NCBI GenBank assembly: GCA_009829735.1
Contig: CM020619.1
Coordinates: forward strand, 11,398,375-11,462,374
DNA from: Pyropia yezoensis
Lineage: Eukaryota > Rhodophyta > Bangiophyceae > Bangiales > Bangiaceae
Reading direction: 5' to 3'
Length of the DNA stretch: 64,000 nucleotides
Positions within the stretch are counted from its first letter, which is position 1. Every line of letters begins with the position of its first letter. Shown one piece after another: positions 8,314 through 18,508 of the stretch. The notes under the pieces are model-generated. The model searched no databases. It was not told the origin of the DNA and saw only the letters and a program-made list of their open reading frames with translations. The translations under genes and the position numbers were made by a program.

Positions 8314-9154
8314 GCCGGCGCGCCGCCGGTCGACACTCCGAGATTCGGCGACGCTGCGGTAAAGCCCGCTGGCGTAACAACGTACGTTGCACCACCTGCC
8401 AGGCCCGTTTCTTGAGTGTTGCGACTTCGCCCGCGCCGTGGAGACACGCTGCGTGAGGTGCCTTTTGGGCCATCCGCGGAACGGTGCGAGTGTTGGCAAG
8501 GCCTGCCGGTTGCTTGCGAGTTGTGTGTTATCGTGCCGAAATGAGGGATGACACCAACACCACATCGCGGCGACGCGAATCACGCTCTTGAGCGAAAACG
8601 CGAATGCCCATAAAGTTCAGGGAAATGCTGAGCACAAGATCTCTGAATCAGCGTTAAAACTTCACACCGGGTTCGAGGATATGGGTACTGCATGAGCAAG
8701 AATCGGCTCGGCGAGTCTGTCCAGAAGGACTCCCTCCGGTGCCTCACGCAGCATCGTGCCCACGCCGAGGTTTGTGCCGACGGCCTGGTTTAAGACGGTA
8801 CGTAATCGCACCGCGCGTCCGACGGCGAGGCCGACAACACTGGGCCCTGTCGGCATTTCAGGCCCGTTCGCAGACCGCGTTCGCAGGAGGCGCACCCCGC
8901 AAATCGACGTTCCTATTGGCTGGCGGCTCGCGGCGGGGCCCCGCGGTGCTGCGCAGCACCTCAACATACGCGACGATGCCGCGTACGTTGACGGGCTGCG
9001 CCGCGCTGCGTCGCACGAGAGTTGGAGCGAGTGAGCAATATTTGTCCTGTTGAAATTCTTGCAGCGTCACTCAATTAGTTCTCGATCAGTCGTCATTTTT
9101 TTTTTTCTCGCATCGCGCGACGTAGCGGTCAGCTCTTTCCAGTCCAACAAGCAC

Positions 9155-9487
9155 TCAGCGTCTCCTGCCAAGAGCCACATCCGTTCCGTCGCCTGTGCCC
9201 AGCCACATCCTTCCATCTTCCGACCACCATGGCGTGCGACACAGCGGTGATAGTCCCCGGCGCGGGAGTCGAGGACGCAAAACGGCAACCAAGTTCTGGA
9301 CGGCGTCTGCAGGCATCCGCATCGCGCGGGCAAAGTTGGCACCGTACCGGGCCTGCACATCCTCGACAGTAACAGGTATGTTTACTTGAGGGGAAGGAGA
9401 AGCAAGCACCCCACGTCTATCGTACATGGTGGCAGCTGCAGAGATGACATGCGCCGCAGCGGCCGTCTGCCAGACAGGGAGGTACAT
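9155..9487 (-). pseudogene. Possible transposase fragment
   Basis: A 110-codon frame contains ARYGANFARAMRMPADAVQNLVAVLRPRLPRR, split here only for description. An FxxxRM stretch followed by a helix and LRPxLP is the usual look of the N-terminal part of PIF/Harbinger-type transposases (the FRM...LLxxLxPxL region). Nothing resembling the DDE core follows in any frame, and the surrounding frames are broken. This is a weak call made on one short motif. Confidence 0.22.
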
Positions 9488-10780
9488 GGCGGCTTGTCTG
9501 CCGCGAAGCAGACGAGCAGCCTTCGTGGTAGAACGGCAGTGCTTCTAAGGGACACCCTATTTCGACGCTAAGTATTCCAACATCAGTATATACTTGTATC
9601 TTTGGCGTCATAACTGCTTCTCGTGCGCCGCTGCGCGCGCCTTGTGCCTTCGCAGCTTCGGACCCCGGGGATGCACTGTTCGGCTTCTGCCAAGCGCTTC
9701 AGCGAACGGGCCTCAGGGGGGGGGGGGGTCTGAGGATCCTGAGCTTCCCTGCCTGTGGATACTATGACCTCTCCCCGACGCCTTCCGCCCCTCCCCCAAT
9801 CCCCGACATGCTCCCTGCGCCGCCGCTTCCTCCGACTCCCCGTCCCCCCCCGCCAACCGGCGCGGCATCCCCCACCCGCCTGACCCACATGCGCGCCCTT
9901 CCCGCCGCGCCCACCAACCCCCCCCCCAACCCTCTGCCGCGGCCTCCTCCGCCCCGCCCACTTACCCGCCACTAACCCCGTCGGACCTCTGTCGCCTGTT
10001 GCTGCAATCGCCGCACGACACGCACTCGACGTTCTTCTCGTCGCGGTCTGCCCCGGTCACCGGCAGAAAGGTCGCTGCCCACGCCGCCCGCCGAGCTGCG
10101 GCAACTCCTTGCGCCGGCGGTACTCGCAGGCGCCCCTCGAAGGCGCTGCTGGCGCCGGGAGGAACGCGGCGCGCTGCCGCCACCTCCCTTGGCTTCTTGA
10201 GAGTATGTTGAGCGGAGACCAGGCGTTGGAGCCTGTCCGCCGGGACTTTGCCCCCCCCGGCCCTCCGCCTGACGAGGGGGACCTGGTGACGGTCGTGCAG
10301 GCCGCCAGAGCCATCATAGCGCGGGAGTGCGTTTCGGGAGGCGGCGCAAGTGGTCGTGGCGTACAGGAGGTACCGCAGGACGCCGGGAAGAGGCGATAGA
10401 GGAGGCATCCACCCCGATGCCGCTGCTTCCAGCTCATCACCGGCACAGTCCCTGCCGCCGCACCCGCAGCCCCGGAAAGTCGCTGTCGCAGCACTTCCGT
10501 TCTTTCACGCCAGCACCCCCCAGGGACCACCCCAGCGCCTGCAAGCAGCCCCCGCGGAGCTCACCCGGACGCACGTAGCCCCCGCACCACACTTCAAACT
10601 CCAACCCGCTCCTTGTTCGCGCCCTAAGCCAGCGCTCTTTTCTGTCTGGGGCAGGGCGGCGTCGCCAGCTCCCCCCTCCTTCCCAGTACTGATTTGATTC
10701 CGATGGCGCTTTGGCGAGCGGCGCCCGCAGCGGGCGCCGCCCCCCCTGCCCGTTGCGACAGTTGATCAGTGGCGGAAGCC

Positions 10781-10896
10781 GTCCGGCGGCGGCAGCCCGG
10801 CGGCAGCGCGGTACTGGCGCCCCACGCCCCCCCACCCCGTCCGACGGCGGCAACCCGGCGGCGGCGTCGTACTGGCGCCCCACGCCCCCGCACCCA
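10781..10896. repeat. 58-bp tandem duplication
   Basis: Two adjacent 58-bp units (10781-10838 and 10839-10896) share the core GTACTGGCGCCCCACGCCCC and the GTCC-ACGGCGGC start, with a handful of substitutions. No coding role is evident. Confidence 0.7.
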
Positions 10897-11170
10897 CGTG
10901 GCAGCTCCGGGCCCTCCCCAGGGGTGCCTTGCTCACATGTGCAAAATGCACGCGGCTTCGTATAAAATACGGCGTGCATAACCCGAGCAGTCTTAGTGGT
11001 CACAATAGCCACCTTACAGAGAGAATGGGCCAATAGACTGGCTCGCACACAGCGCCGGTATCCATCTCTCGCCACACAACGCGGTCAATCTGCGTGAGAA
11101 AAGCCCCGCGACCAGGTCTCGCGTGGCGAGGTCCGACCCCCCCCCCCCCTCTGGAGAGGCCGTACGGAAG

Positions 11171-11248
11171 CCTTCGGCACGGATTCCGTGCCGATCTAGC
11201 GTGCCGAAGGGCCTCTATGGCCTGGATTGGCCGCCGTTCCAGGCCATA
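11171..11248. repeat. Two adjacent perfect foldbacks
   Basis: The first foldback pairs CCTTCGGCACG (11171-11181) with its complement at 11200-11210, and contains a competing inner hairpin (GGCACGG/CCGTGCC). The second pairs TATGGCCTGG (11216-11225) with its complement at 11239-11248 around a 13-base loop. Both are perfect. They could be a MITE remnant or a structured RNA; I cannot tell which. Confidence 0.55.
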
Positions 11249-11998
11249 TGGGCACTTCATGGTTACCTGCCGGCGAATGGTCACGGTTCCTTTACGCCAC
11301 ATGGGACAAAACTCGGAAAACTGCATTTTTGTCATCTCCAATCCGACTATGTATTTGTGATCCAATTAGTAAGCTAATAGAACTTACCCTCAATATGTGA
11401 GAGTAAACCGTGCACTTCTGGGAACGAATTGATGGCTAGCGATAGTTGTGTCGACGACTTGGTCGTCTCGTCCCCATTGGCCCCCGTCAAACGCGCTGCG
11501 CCGCGCTCTCGTCACTGCCCAGCGCAACTCATTTCCCCCACGCCCGCGCATGCGCACACGTACACCTCCGTCCGCTGCCAGACCGCGGCAGGTCGGCGCG
11601 CCCAGTGCGCAGTGGACGTTGCGCAGGACGAGCACCACCCACCCTGCACCTGCGCGGCCTGCTGGTACATACGGGGCCCGCGCGCTTTGTGCCGCGCGTG
11701 TCCGTGGGATTCACGCGCGCGTTTGCAGTTGGCCTGCTTTGGTGGCAGCGGGGTCCGGCCGGAAGGCTCGTCGCAGCCAAGCCGGGCTTCGCGCCTCTTT
11801 CCTTCCTTCTTGCCCGCATCTCCCCTTCGCCTCCTCTCGGCGCGGTACCTGACGGCGAGGGTCACCTGCGGCGCCTGGCGTTATCGGTGTCGTATTGTGT
11901 CGCGTCTCTGCTTGGCTCGGGCCGCATGCTGCCGCTGCCGTTGCGGGCCCACTCGTAGCTGCCGGTGCTGTGAGTGCCCCAAATCAGCGTGCTCCATC

Positions 11999-13701
11999 AT
12001 GGATCCGGCGTCTTCATCGAGGCGGTACGTCAGTCTGTTTCTTTCGCGGCGACCTGTGCTGCGGTGTTGTCGCACTGGTAGATGCGGTGACCTAGGGGGT
12101 GCAGCTACTGCTGTTTCTGGCCATCCTGCGCTCCTTTCTCGTTTTTTTGTGGGCAATCAGTGTGGCATGTGGTGTTCAAGTGGTGGTAACATCTGCGAGT
12201 CGACCGCCTTGTTTACTTACTCTCTCTCCGGTCGAGCACGCGTGTTGCGGCTTGTGTTTTTTGCTGCTTTTGTCTTGTTCTTCTTATCTGAACCTACCCT
12301 TTCTCTTGATGTTATGGACAGTGGTGGCGAGCTCAACGTCGACTCGATCATTGAGCGTCTGCTCGAGGTGCGTTGTTGCAGCGTGCTTGTTCTATTTGAC
12401 TGGTAGCACATTGCTCGTGGTCAGGTCGCGCACAGTGCGGTGTGTTTGAGCTGTGACCTACCATTTCGTTTTGCTAATGTCATTCTGCCTGACCCGTCCG
12501 CGTTTTCTTGCTCTTTGTCTGTCTTATGCGTGGACGCACCATTTGCTTCCTCCTCTCGTATTCCTTTACGTGTGCAGCACAAGCCGTCTGGGGGGGGGAA
12601 GAAGTCGAAGGTCCGTGGTCAGCGTCCAGGCCGGCAGGTGAACCTTCTTGAAGAGGAGATCAAGCAGCTGTGTCTGCAGGCGAGGCAAATCTTCCTCTCG
12701 CAGGCGCCGCTGCTGGAGTTGGACGCGCCCATCAAAATCTGTGGCGACATCCACGGACAGTACCACGACTTGTTGCGGCTGTTTGAGTATGGTGGCTTCC
12801 CTCCGACTAGCAACTGTACGTTTGACTCTGGGGGGACGTTTGTGTTGCATGCTGACTGTGTTTCGACTTGTCCATGAGGGCTATGACCTTTGCTGGGGGT
12901 ACAGGCTCGGAACATCTGTCGTGTTGTGACCCGGAATGGGTTAGCTGTACCATGACTCGCGTTGCAGGTGGGCTGACGTGCATGTGGTTTCTTTGGCCCT
13001 TTGTTTCCTGTCTCTCTCGCCTTGCAGTCCTCTTCCTCGGAGATTACGTTGACCGGGGAAAGCAGAGCATTGAGACTATTTGCTTGCTGATGGCCTTTAA
13101 GGTGCGCTACCCGGAAAACTTCTTTGTGCTTCGCGGCAACCACGAGTGTTCGAGCATCAACCGCATCTATGGCTTTTACGACGAGTGCCGGCGGCGCTAC
13201 AACGTCAAGCTGTGGAAGACCTTCTGCGACGTCTTCAACTGCATGCCCGTGGCGGCCATTGTGGACGAGAAGATTTTTTGCACTCATGGTGGGCTCTCCC
13301 CTGAGTTGACGTCCATGGAGCAGATCCGCCGCATCCAGCGCCCTACGGACGTGCCCGACCAAGGCCTGCTGTGTGATCTTCTTTGGTCGGACCCCGACGG
13401 CGAAATCAAGGGATGGGGCGAAAATGACCGAGGGGTCTCTTTCACGTTTGGCGGCGACATTGTGGCTCGCTTCCTGCAGCGGTTCGACTTGGACTTGGTG
13501 TGTCGCGCCCACCAGGTTGTGGAAGACGGCTACTCTTTCTTTTGCGACCGTCGCCTGGTGACCATCTTTTCGGCACCCAACTACTGCGGCGAGTTTGACA
13601 ACGCAGGCGCCATGATGTCGGTGGATGAGACGCTGATGTGCTCCTTCCAAATCCTCAAGCCAGCCGACAAGAAGAAGCTGATTGGTTTTGGCAACCAGTA
13701 G
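11999..13701 (+). CDS. Serine/threonine protein phosphatase PP1 catalytic subunit
   Basis: PP1 removes phosphate from Ser/Thr residues with a two-metal centre and is targeted by regulatory subunits. The metal-site signatures are all present: GDIHGQ, GDYVDRG, RGNHE, HGGLSP and [11 protein letters not shown]. My exon model is 11999-12024, 12322-12367, 12611-12815 and 13028-13701, with GT-AG introns between. Exon 1 (MDPASSSR) and the first join are inferred from a good donor (CG|GTACGT) and from phase; a start at the in-frame ATG 12313-12315 is the alternative. Exon 3 may instead begin at 12578, which has the better pyrimidine tract and would add 11 residues ([11 protein letters not shown]) before VRGQRPG. 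The 12611 start matches the PP1 consensus LLEV-GxRPG without insertion. The protein ends shortly after [10 protein letters not shown], as PP1 does. Confidence 0.92.
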
Positions 13702-14555
13702 GCCCAAGCGCACTGCGTGTTGCTCGACTGAGTGTGACATCTTGATTGGAGCTGTTTTCCGCCCCTTTCTCTTTCTTGTTCTTCCTCTCCCTTGGGCTTG
13801 CGTGTTTCCCATGTGAGTTGATACGTCTACCGACTGCTATGGGTTTTGGGTGCTTGTTCCAAGTGTCTGGGCGCATCAGGTGAACCTCACTGGGCAACCC
13901 TCTGCTTTGGTTCCGTTTATATCTAGCCTTACGTTTGGCAAACACCTGGAGGGCCAGAAGAGAGGCTGCGGGTGTCAAGCACACCACGTATCCTCTTGAT
14001 AGACAACCTGTTTCCCTCTTGTAGGTGTGTGCGCAGAAAAGGACTGGCTGATCAAAGATTTTGGGGTGCTATTGTGCGGGTGAGAGACTGAGAAGCGGCG
14101 ACAGGTTCCAGATGACGAAACGGTTCCTAGCTCTCACGCTGCATCGCCACACGCGACGTGCCTGGCAGCACCGACGGCGGTTCATCAGTGGCCCACTGCC
14201 CATCATGTCCCGTGGCATTGCAGGTGCAACACACCTGACACAGCACCAGGCAAGAACGCATACCCACAGCCTGCGAGGCATCAAGACCGACTCGCTATGC
14301 AAGCGCTCCTCTGGACCCTCCACGGAAACTTTAATGCGTGCATCACCAACCCGTCTGCTTTTCGCAAGACCAACAATTGCCACCTGGCTAGCAATCGCAC
14401 CTCCACACCTCTCCAGCTCTGCGACACGCTCCGTGTATAAAATCTGCTGGCAGAACACAGCATGTGCTCTCCCCTCCCCCAGCACTACTCCCCATTCCTC
14501 TGTTCCCCCATCAACCCTCTCCACGTGACCGGCTCGTCCCATGCCGCGGCACTAG
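13702..14555. other. Convergent spacer, 3' UTRs
   Basis: This lies between the PP1 stop and the HHL1-like stop, which face each other. No gene or repeat is visible. The DNA is less GC-rich than the flanks, as expected for 3' UTRs and terminators. Confidence 0.5.
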
Positions 14556-15164
14556 TCACTTGGTGTTGAGGGGGTTGGTGAGGTTGGAGAAGAAATTGGT
14601 GACGCTGGCCATGAAGCCCTCGCCTTCAACCGGTCGTGCCGCCTCTGTCACCGCCTCGTCGGGAAACTCCTTGAGCTGGTATCCGTACACAAGGTCATCC
14701 GCCACGTCCTTGAGCGTCGGGAAGAGCCGCAGCGCGCCAGTCGCCAGGTCCTTTTCGGTCGCGTAGATGGCACGTACCACCCCTCCAGACCGGGGGACGG
14801 TCAGGCTGCCCACCGGGTACCAGTTTGGCTTTTCCCCCGTATCCTCTGGCCGCCGCACCCAAATGTTGTACTCGGGCATCCCCGACGACTTCATGTCATC
14901 GTACTTGGAGGCGGCCGCGCTGCGGCGGACCGCCGTTGCCGACGGGGGGGGGGGCGCCGCCTTGGGCGGGCCAAATCCCTTTGGCGCCGCCGCCGCCGCG
15001 GGCACCGGCGCGGCTGCCGCCGGGGGTGGGGCGGCGGCCGCGTCGGGGGTGTCGGCCGCGTCGTCGTTGGCTGCCATCATCGCCGGCCGGCGGGCGCAGG
15101 TGCCGGCGGCGGCCCGCGAGGAGGAACGTCCGGGGAGCGCCGAGAGCGGGGTGACAAACGCCAT
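14556..15164 (-). CDS. HHL1-like chloroplast protein
   Basis: The 202-residue product begins MAFVTPLSALPGRSSSRAAA, a typical plastid transit peptide rich in Ser, Ala and Arg without acidic residues. A Pro/Ala-rich linker follows (about residues 35-85). The conserved C-terminal part starts near YNIWVRRPEDTG, with NWYPVGSL, a GG-hinge, RAIYATEKDL, and DLVYGYQLKEFPDE near the end. This resembles the plant HHL1 family, a thylakoid protein that helps protect and repair photosystem II in high light. The start at 15164 was chosen because it begins the transit peptide; the frame is open further upstream. The assignment is from remembered family features, not a search. Confidence 0.6.
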   Translation of the reverse strand: MAFVTPLSALPGRSSSRAAAGTCARRPAMMAANDDAADTPDAAAAPPPAAAAPVPAAAAAPKGFGPPKAAPPPPSATAVRRSAAASKYDDMKSSGMPEYNIWVRRPEDTGEKPNWYPVGSLTVPRSGGVVRAIYATEKDLATGALRLFPTLKDVADDLVYGYQLKEFPDEAVTEAARPVEGEGFMASVTNFFSNLTNPLNTK

Positions 15165-16541
15165 GGCGGCCGGCACGAGGGGAGGGGGGGCCACGGCAGC
15201 CACAGGTGGGGAAGCAGGCGGAAGGAGCCTGGCAAGAAGGACCGTCAGACGTACGTAGGTCAACGGCCAGGCTGTTGCAGGGTGTCTACGGGGGTAGAGC
15301 GGGAATCGTCCGCGGGGGCGAGGCGGGCGGAGTGACGCTACAGTTTCAGGTCGGGGAGAGGGCGCAGTGGCGGAACGGCATTGCCAGGTGCCACCGCACA
15401 CGCCCCCGGCTGGACGTGTGTGACGTGAGGTGGGCGCGGGCACCCCAGCATGCCAGCCTTCCACGTGTACGGCGCGCACGTCGCCACCTCCACCTCAGGA
15501 GTTAGGTACATACAGTACATCAGATCTCACCAAACAATTGGGTCGGCCGTTTTCTCGGCCCGTGTCGTGCCGCCGCCGTGCCGGTTCCGCCGCCGCCACC
15601 GCAAACCCCACCGCAGTCGACGGGTGCGCGTGTCCGCCCCACGGCCGCCGGCGCTCGTGGTGGCCGCTCGCCACAACAGCCCCCGCCTCCCCTCCGCACT
15701 GCTTGTTCACCTTCCGCCCCCCCCCCACCCGCCCCGCCTACACTTCTTTCCCCGGCGACGCCGTTCGCCGTGCCCCTCCCCGCGGGGCGCCGCCACAGAG
15801 CAGCCCCACGTGGGGCGTCCCCACCCGCGTCCCCGGCCGGCGCCGTCGGCACTGCCCTGCAGCGCCCCCCGCCCGCGCGCTCCGCGGCGGCCCCTGGACG
15901 CGCCCCTCCGCCACTGGGGAAGCGGGGGGTGTTGGGAGGTGGCGCTCGCTCGTCGCTGGGGGGCACCCCCTCTTGTCCTCTCGCCGCTGGGAGGCACTGT
16001 TGTTTTTGTCCCCGCCGCGGGGGCACCGCGCCCTCGCCGGGGCCGCCGCCGCCGCCGCGGCCCGCCCCGGCGGACGCCCGGCCAGGGCGGCCACGCTCGC
16101 GGGGGAGGGAGGGGGGATACGGGGGGGGGGGGGGGGGGTGAGGGCGGTGGCGGTGCGCGCGGCGGCGCGGCAGCGTGGGGGTGGGTTTTGCTGGGTGGTT
16201 GCCCCCGCGCGGGTGCCCGCCGCGGCGGCGACGGCGTCCCCCCCCCGCCGTGCAGGGGTAGGCCCAGCCGGCTGGCCGTGGCGGGCAGTGGCGCCGCGGG
16301 CGCCGCGGCGGGCGGCACGGCGCGGTGCGGGCGTGGGGTGGGTGGGGTGTCTCCCCCGCAGCCGCGGCAGTGGCGGCGGCGGCTTGCCGCCCTCGCCAAT
16401 GCGCCGACTCTTCCCTCCCTACACATACGGGGACAGGGGGGGCGGCGCGGGGCACCTGGCGAGGCGGCGACGCGCCGCACCGTGTTCCTCCGTTGGCTCT
16501 GCTCTGCCCCCTCTCTCCCCCTCTTCCCCCCGGGTGGGTTT

Positions 16542-16577
<36 letters not shown>

Positions 16578-18508
16578 TCTTTTGCGACCGCAGGCTGCCG
16601 CACGGCCGTGTGGCGGCCACAGCGCCACCGCCCGTCGCCACCCCCGGGGGGCGGGGTGTCCCCCCCTACCCCGCGGGGGGGTCAACCCCTCTCCCCGTCT
16701 GGGGCAGCGTCCCAGTGAGCGACGGCGGTCAGGGAGGGAGAAGACGAACACAGAGGAAGAGACAACTGCCCCCACAGCGCGCGACGGTGTGGGGCAAGGC
16801 CAGGACGCGGGCGGCGCAGGTCTCAGCGGCGCAAGTCTCAGCGGCGCAGGCCTCAGCGGCGCCCCCCCCCCCCCCCCCCCCAAAGAAAACAAGCAGCATG
16901 GTAGCCGGTGCGCCCCCCCCTGTAGCCGCTATCGTGTCGCTGGTGCGTTTCCATGGCGGCACTGTCCTTGGGTGCACACCGTACGCGGACACCCGCCCCT
17001 CGCAGAGGGACCACGGGACAGAGTCTAGGACGGGGGGCGGCACAGGTCCGAGCAGCGGCCAAAAAATACAACAGAAAAAAAAAAAAAACGTCGCCCTGCG
17101 CGCGTCCATTTCGTCCATAGCCCTCCTCGTCTTTGGTCTGTACCTCACGCCCCTCCCCCCCCCCGCCCCTCCTCCCTCCCCCCCCGGGGGGGGGAGGAAG
17201 GGAGGAGGGGGCCCCCCCTCCCGCTCCCCGCACGCACCGTATGTGCGGCACCCTCCCCATCGTGCCACGCGTGCCACGAACCCACCCCCCCTCCTCAATT
17301 TCAAAAAAAACGGCGTTGGCCCCGGCTCTCGCCTTCCCCCCCCCCCCCAATCCCCAAAGGCAGCGTGTGCCCGTGCGACCCCGATGCGGCGGCGCTGCTC
17401 CGCGCGCCCCGTTTCAAAAAAAACAACAAAAAACGACGCAACGTTGCGGCGGCGCCGGCGGCGATGGCGCGAAAGCGGGGTCCCGCCCCTGCCCCCCCCC
17501 CCCCCCCCCCCCCGCCCTTGGGTTGTGGGGGGGGGAGGGGGGGGGGGCCCCCCAACCCCCGCAGAGCACGACGCGCCAGCGTCGGGGGGGGGGAAGGGAG
17601 GTGGGGGGGGGTGGTGGGGGGGGGCGGCCGGCCGCTCGAGGTGCACAGCGGGGCCGGCCGCGTCCCTCTTGTGCCCCCCCCCCTCTGTGGTACTGTACTG
17701 TACGTGTACATGGGCAGAGTCGGCGCGGCACCCGCCCGCTCCCCCCCCCCCCTGCCCTCACCCGCGGGGGGCCCGCTCCGCCCCTGTCCCCGCGCTCTCT
17801 CCCCACTGCCGCCCGCGTGCGTGGCCGCCCCACCGCGTCGGCCCGCGGCGCCGGCCGCGCCCCGCGGCGCGCACGCGTGTGTGCGCGGGGGGGGGGGGGG
17901 GGGGGGGGGCCGCGGCGGCGCGCCCAGCCACCTCCCTCCGCCGCCAGTGCCGCTCGCCAGTGGGCACACGCCGCCCCGCCCCGGGCCCGCCCGCCTCTGG
18001 TCGCGTCCCGCCGCGGCGCCCCCCCCACCCACCCACCCACCCCCCCCCCCCTTCCCCCCACCCCCCCCCGGCTGCCCTTCGCACGGCCCTCCCCGCGTGG
18101 CGTTGCCGGCCGCGCCGACGCTGCCCGCCTCCGCGTGCTGCGCGGCCGCACACCCCGCCCGCCGTTGCGGGTGGGCAGGGCTGTGCGGCTGCCGGTCACC
18201 CGCCACCCCCCCCCCCCCACCTGACGTTCCGTACCCACCGTACCGGTACTGTACACACCAGTCCCCTATAGACCACCGACACACACGCCCGTCGTTTGCC
18301 TTTGACGTCACCCTTTTTTTTTTTGCCCTCTCCCCTTTCCCCCTCCCCTGTTTCCCTCCCCCCCCCCCCAACCCCCCCCCCCCCGCCCCCCCGCCCCATC
18401 ATCCCCTACCCTCTTTGCCCACATCCTTCCCCCTCTCCCCCTCCCTTTGTGTGCGTGTTCCTTCCCCCCCCTCCCCGCCCCCCCCTCGGCCCATCTGGGT
18501 AGGCAAGC
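15165..18508. other. 3.3-kb low-complexity G/C-homopolymer spacer
   Basis: I see no gene here. The spacer is dominated by runs of G or C of 8-22 bases, with a 33-base T run at 16544-16576 and A-runs near 17076 and 17310. Long open frames on both strands encode only Pro/Arg/Gly strings and overlap each other, which is what unbiased translation of such DNA gives. It probably contains the promoter of the plastid gene at its left end and of the coiled-coil gene at its right end. Confidence 0.6.

Larger units (their letters stand above)
8314..11998. other. Gene-poor spacer with decayed repeats
   Basis: I see no confident gene here. A possible transposase fragment is noted separately (9155-9487). 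Other contents are a 10-base T run near 9100, a short G run near 9718, a 58-bp tandem duplication (10781-10896), a C run near 11139 and a pair of strong foldbacks (11171-11248). The last 500 bases before 11999 are the probable promoter and 5' UTR of the PP1 gene; reading frames there are open but Arg/Cys-rich and look like by-products of base composition. Confidence 0.5.

Noticed and set aside
8660-8690. Possible tRNA B-box (GGGTTCGAGG)
   Set aside because: No matching A-box or acceptor stem at tRNA distances, and the last base of the box does not fit. No tRNA or rRNA gene was found elsewhere.
12313-12367. Taking ATG 12313 as the certain PP1 start
   Set aside because: It is possible, but the donor at 12025 and acceptor at 12321 join in phase to give a fuller N-terminus; it is kept only as the alternative.
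15430-18271. Several 300-650-codon frames on both strands
   Set aside because: They are Pro/Arg/Gly strings from G/C homopolymers, overlap in all frames, and have no folded-looking segment or homology landmark.
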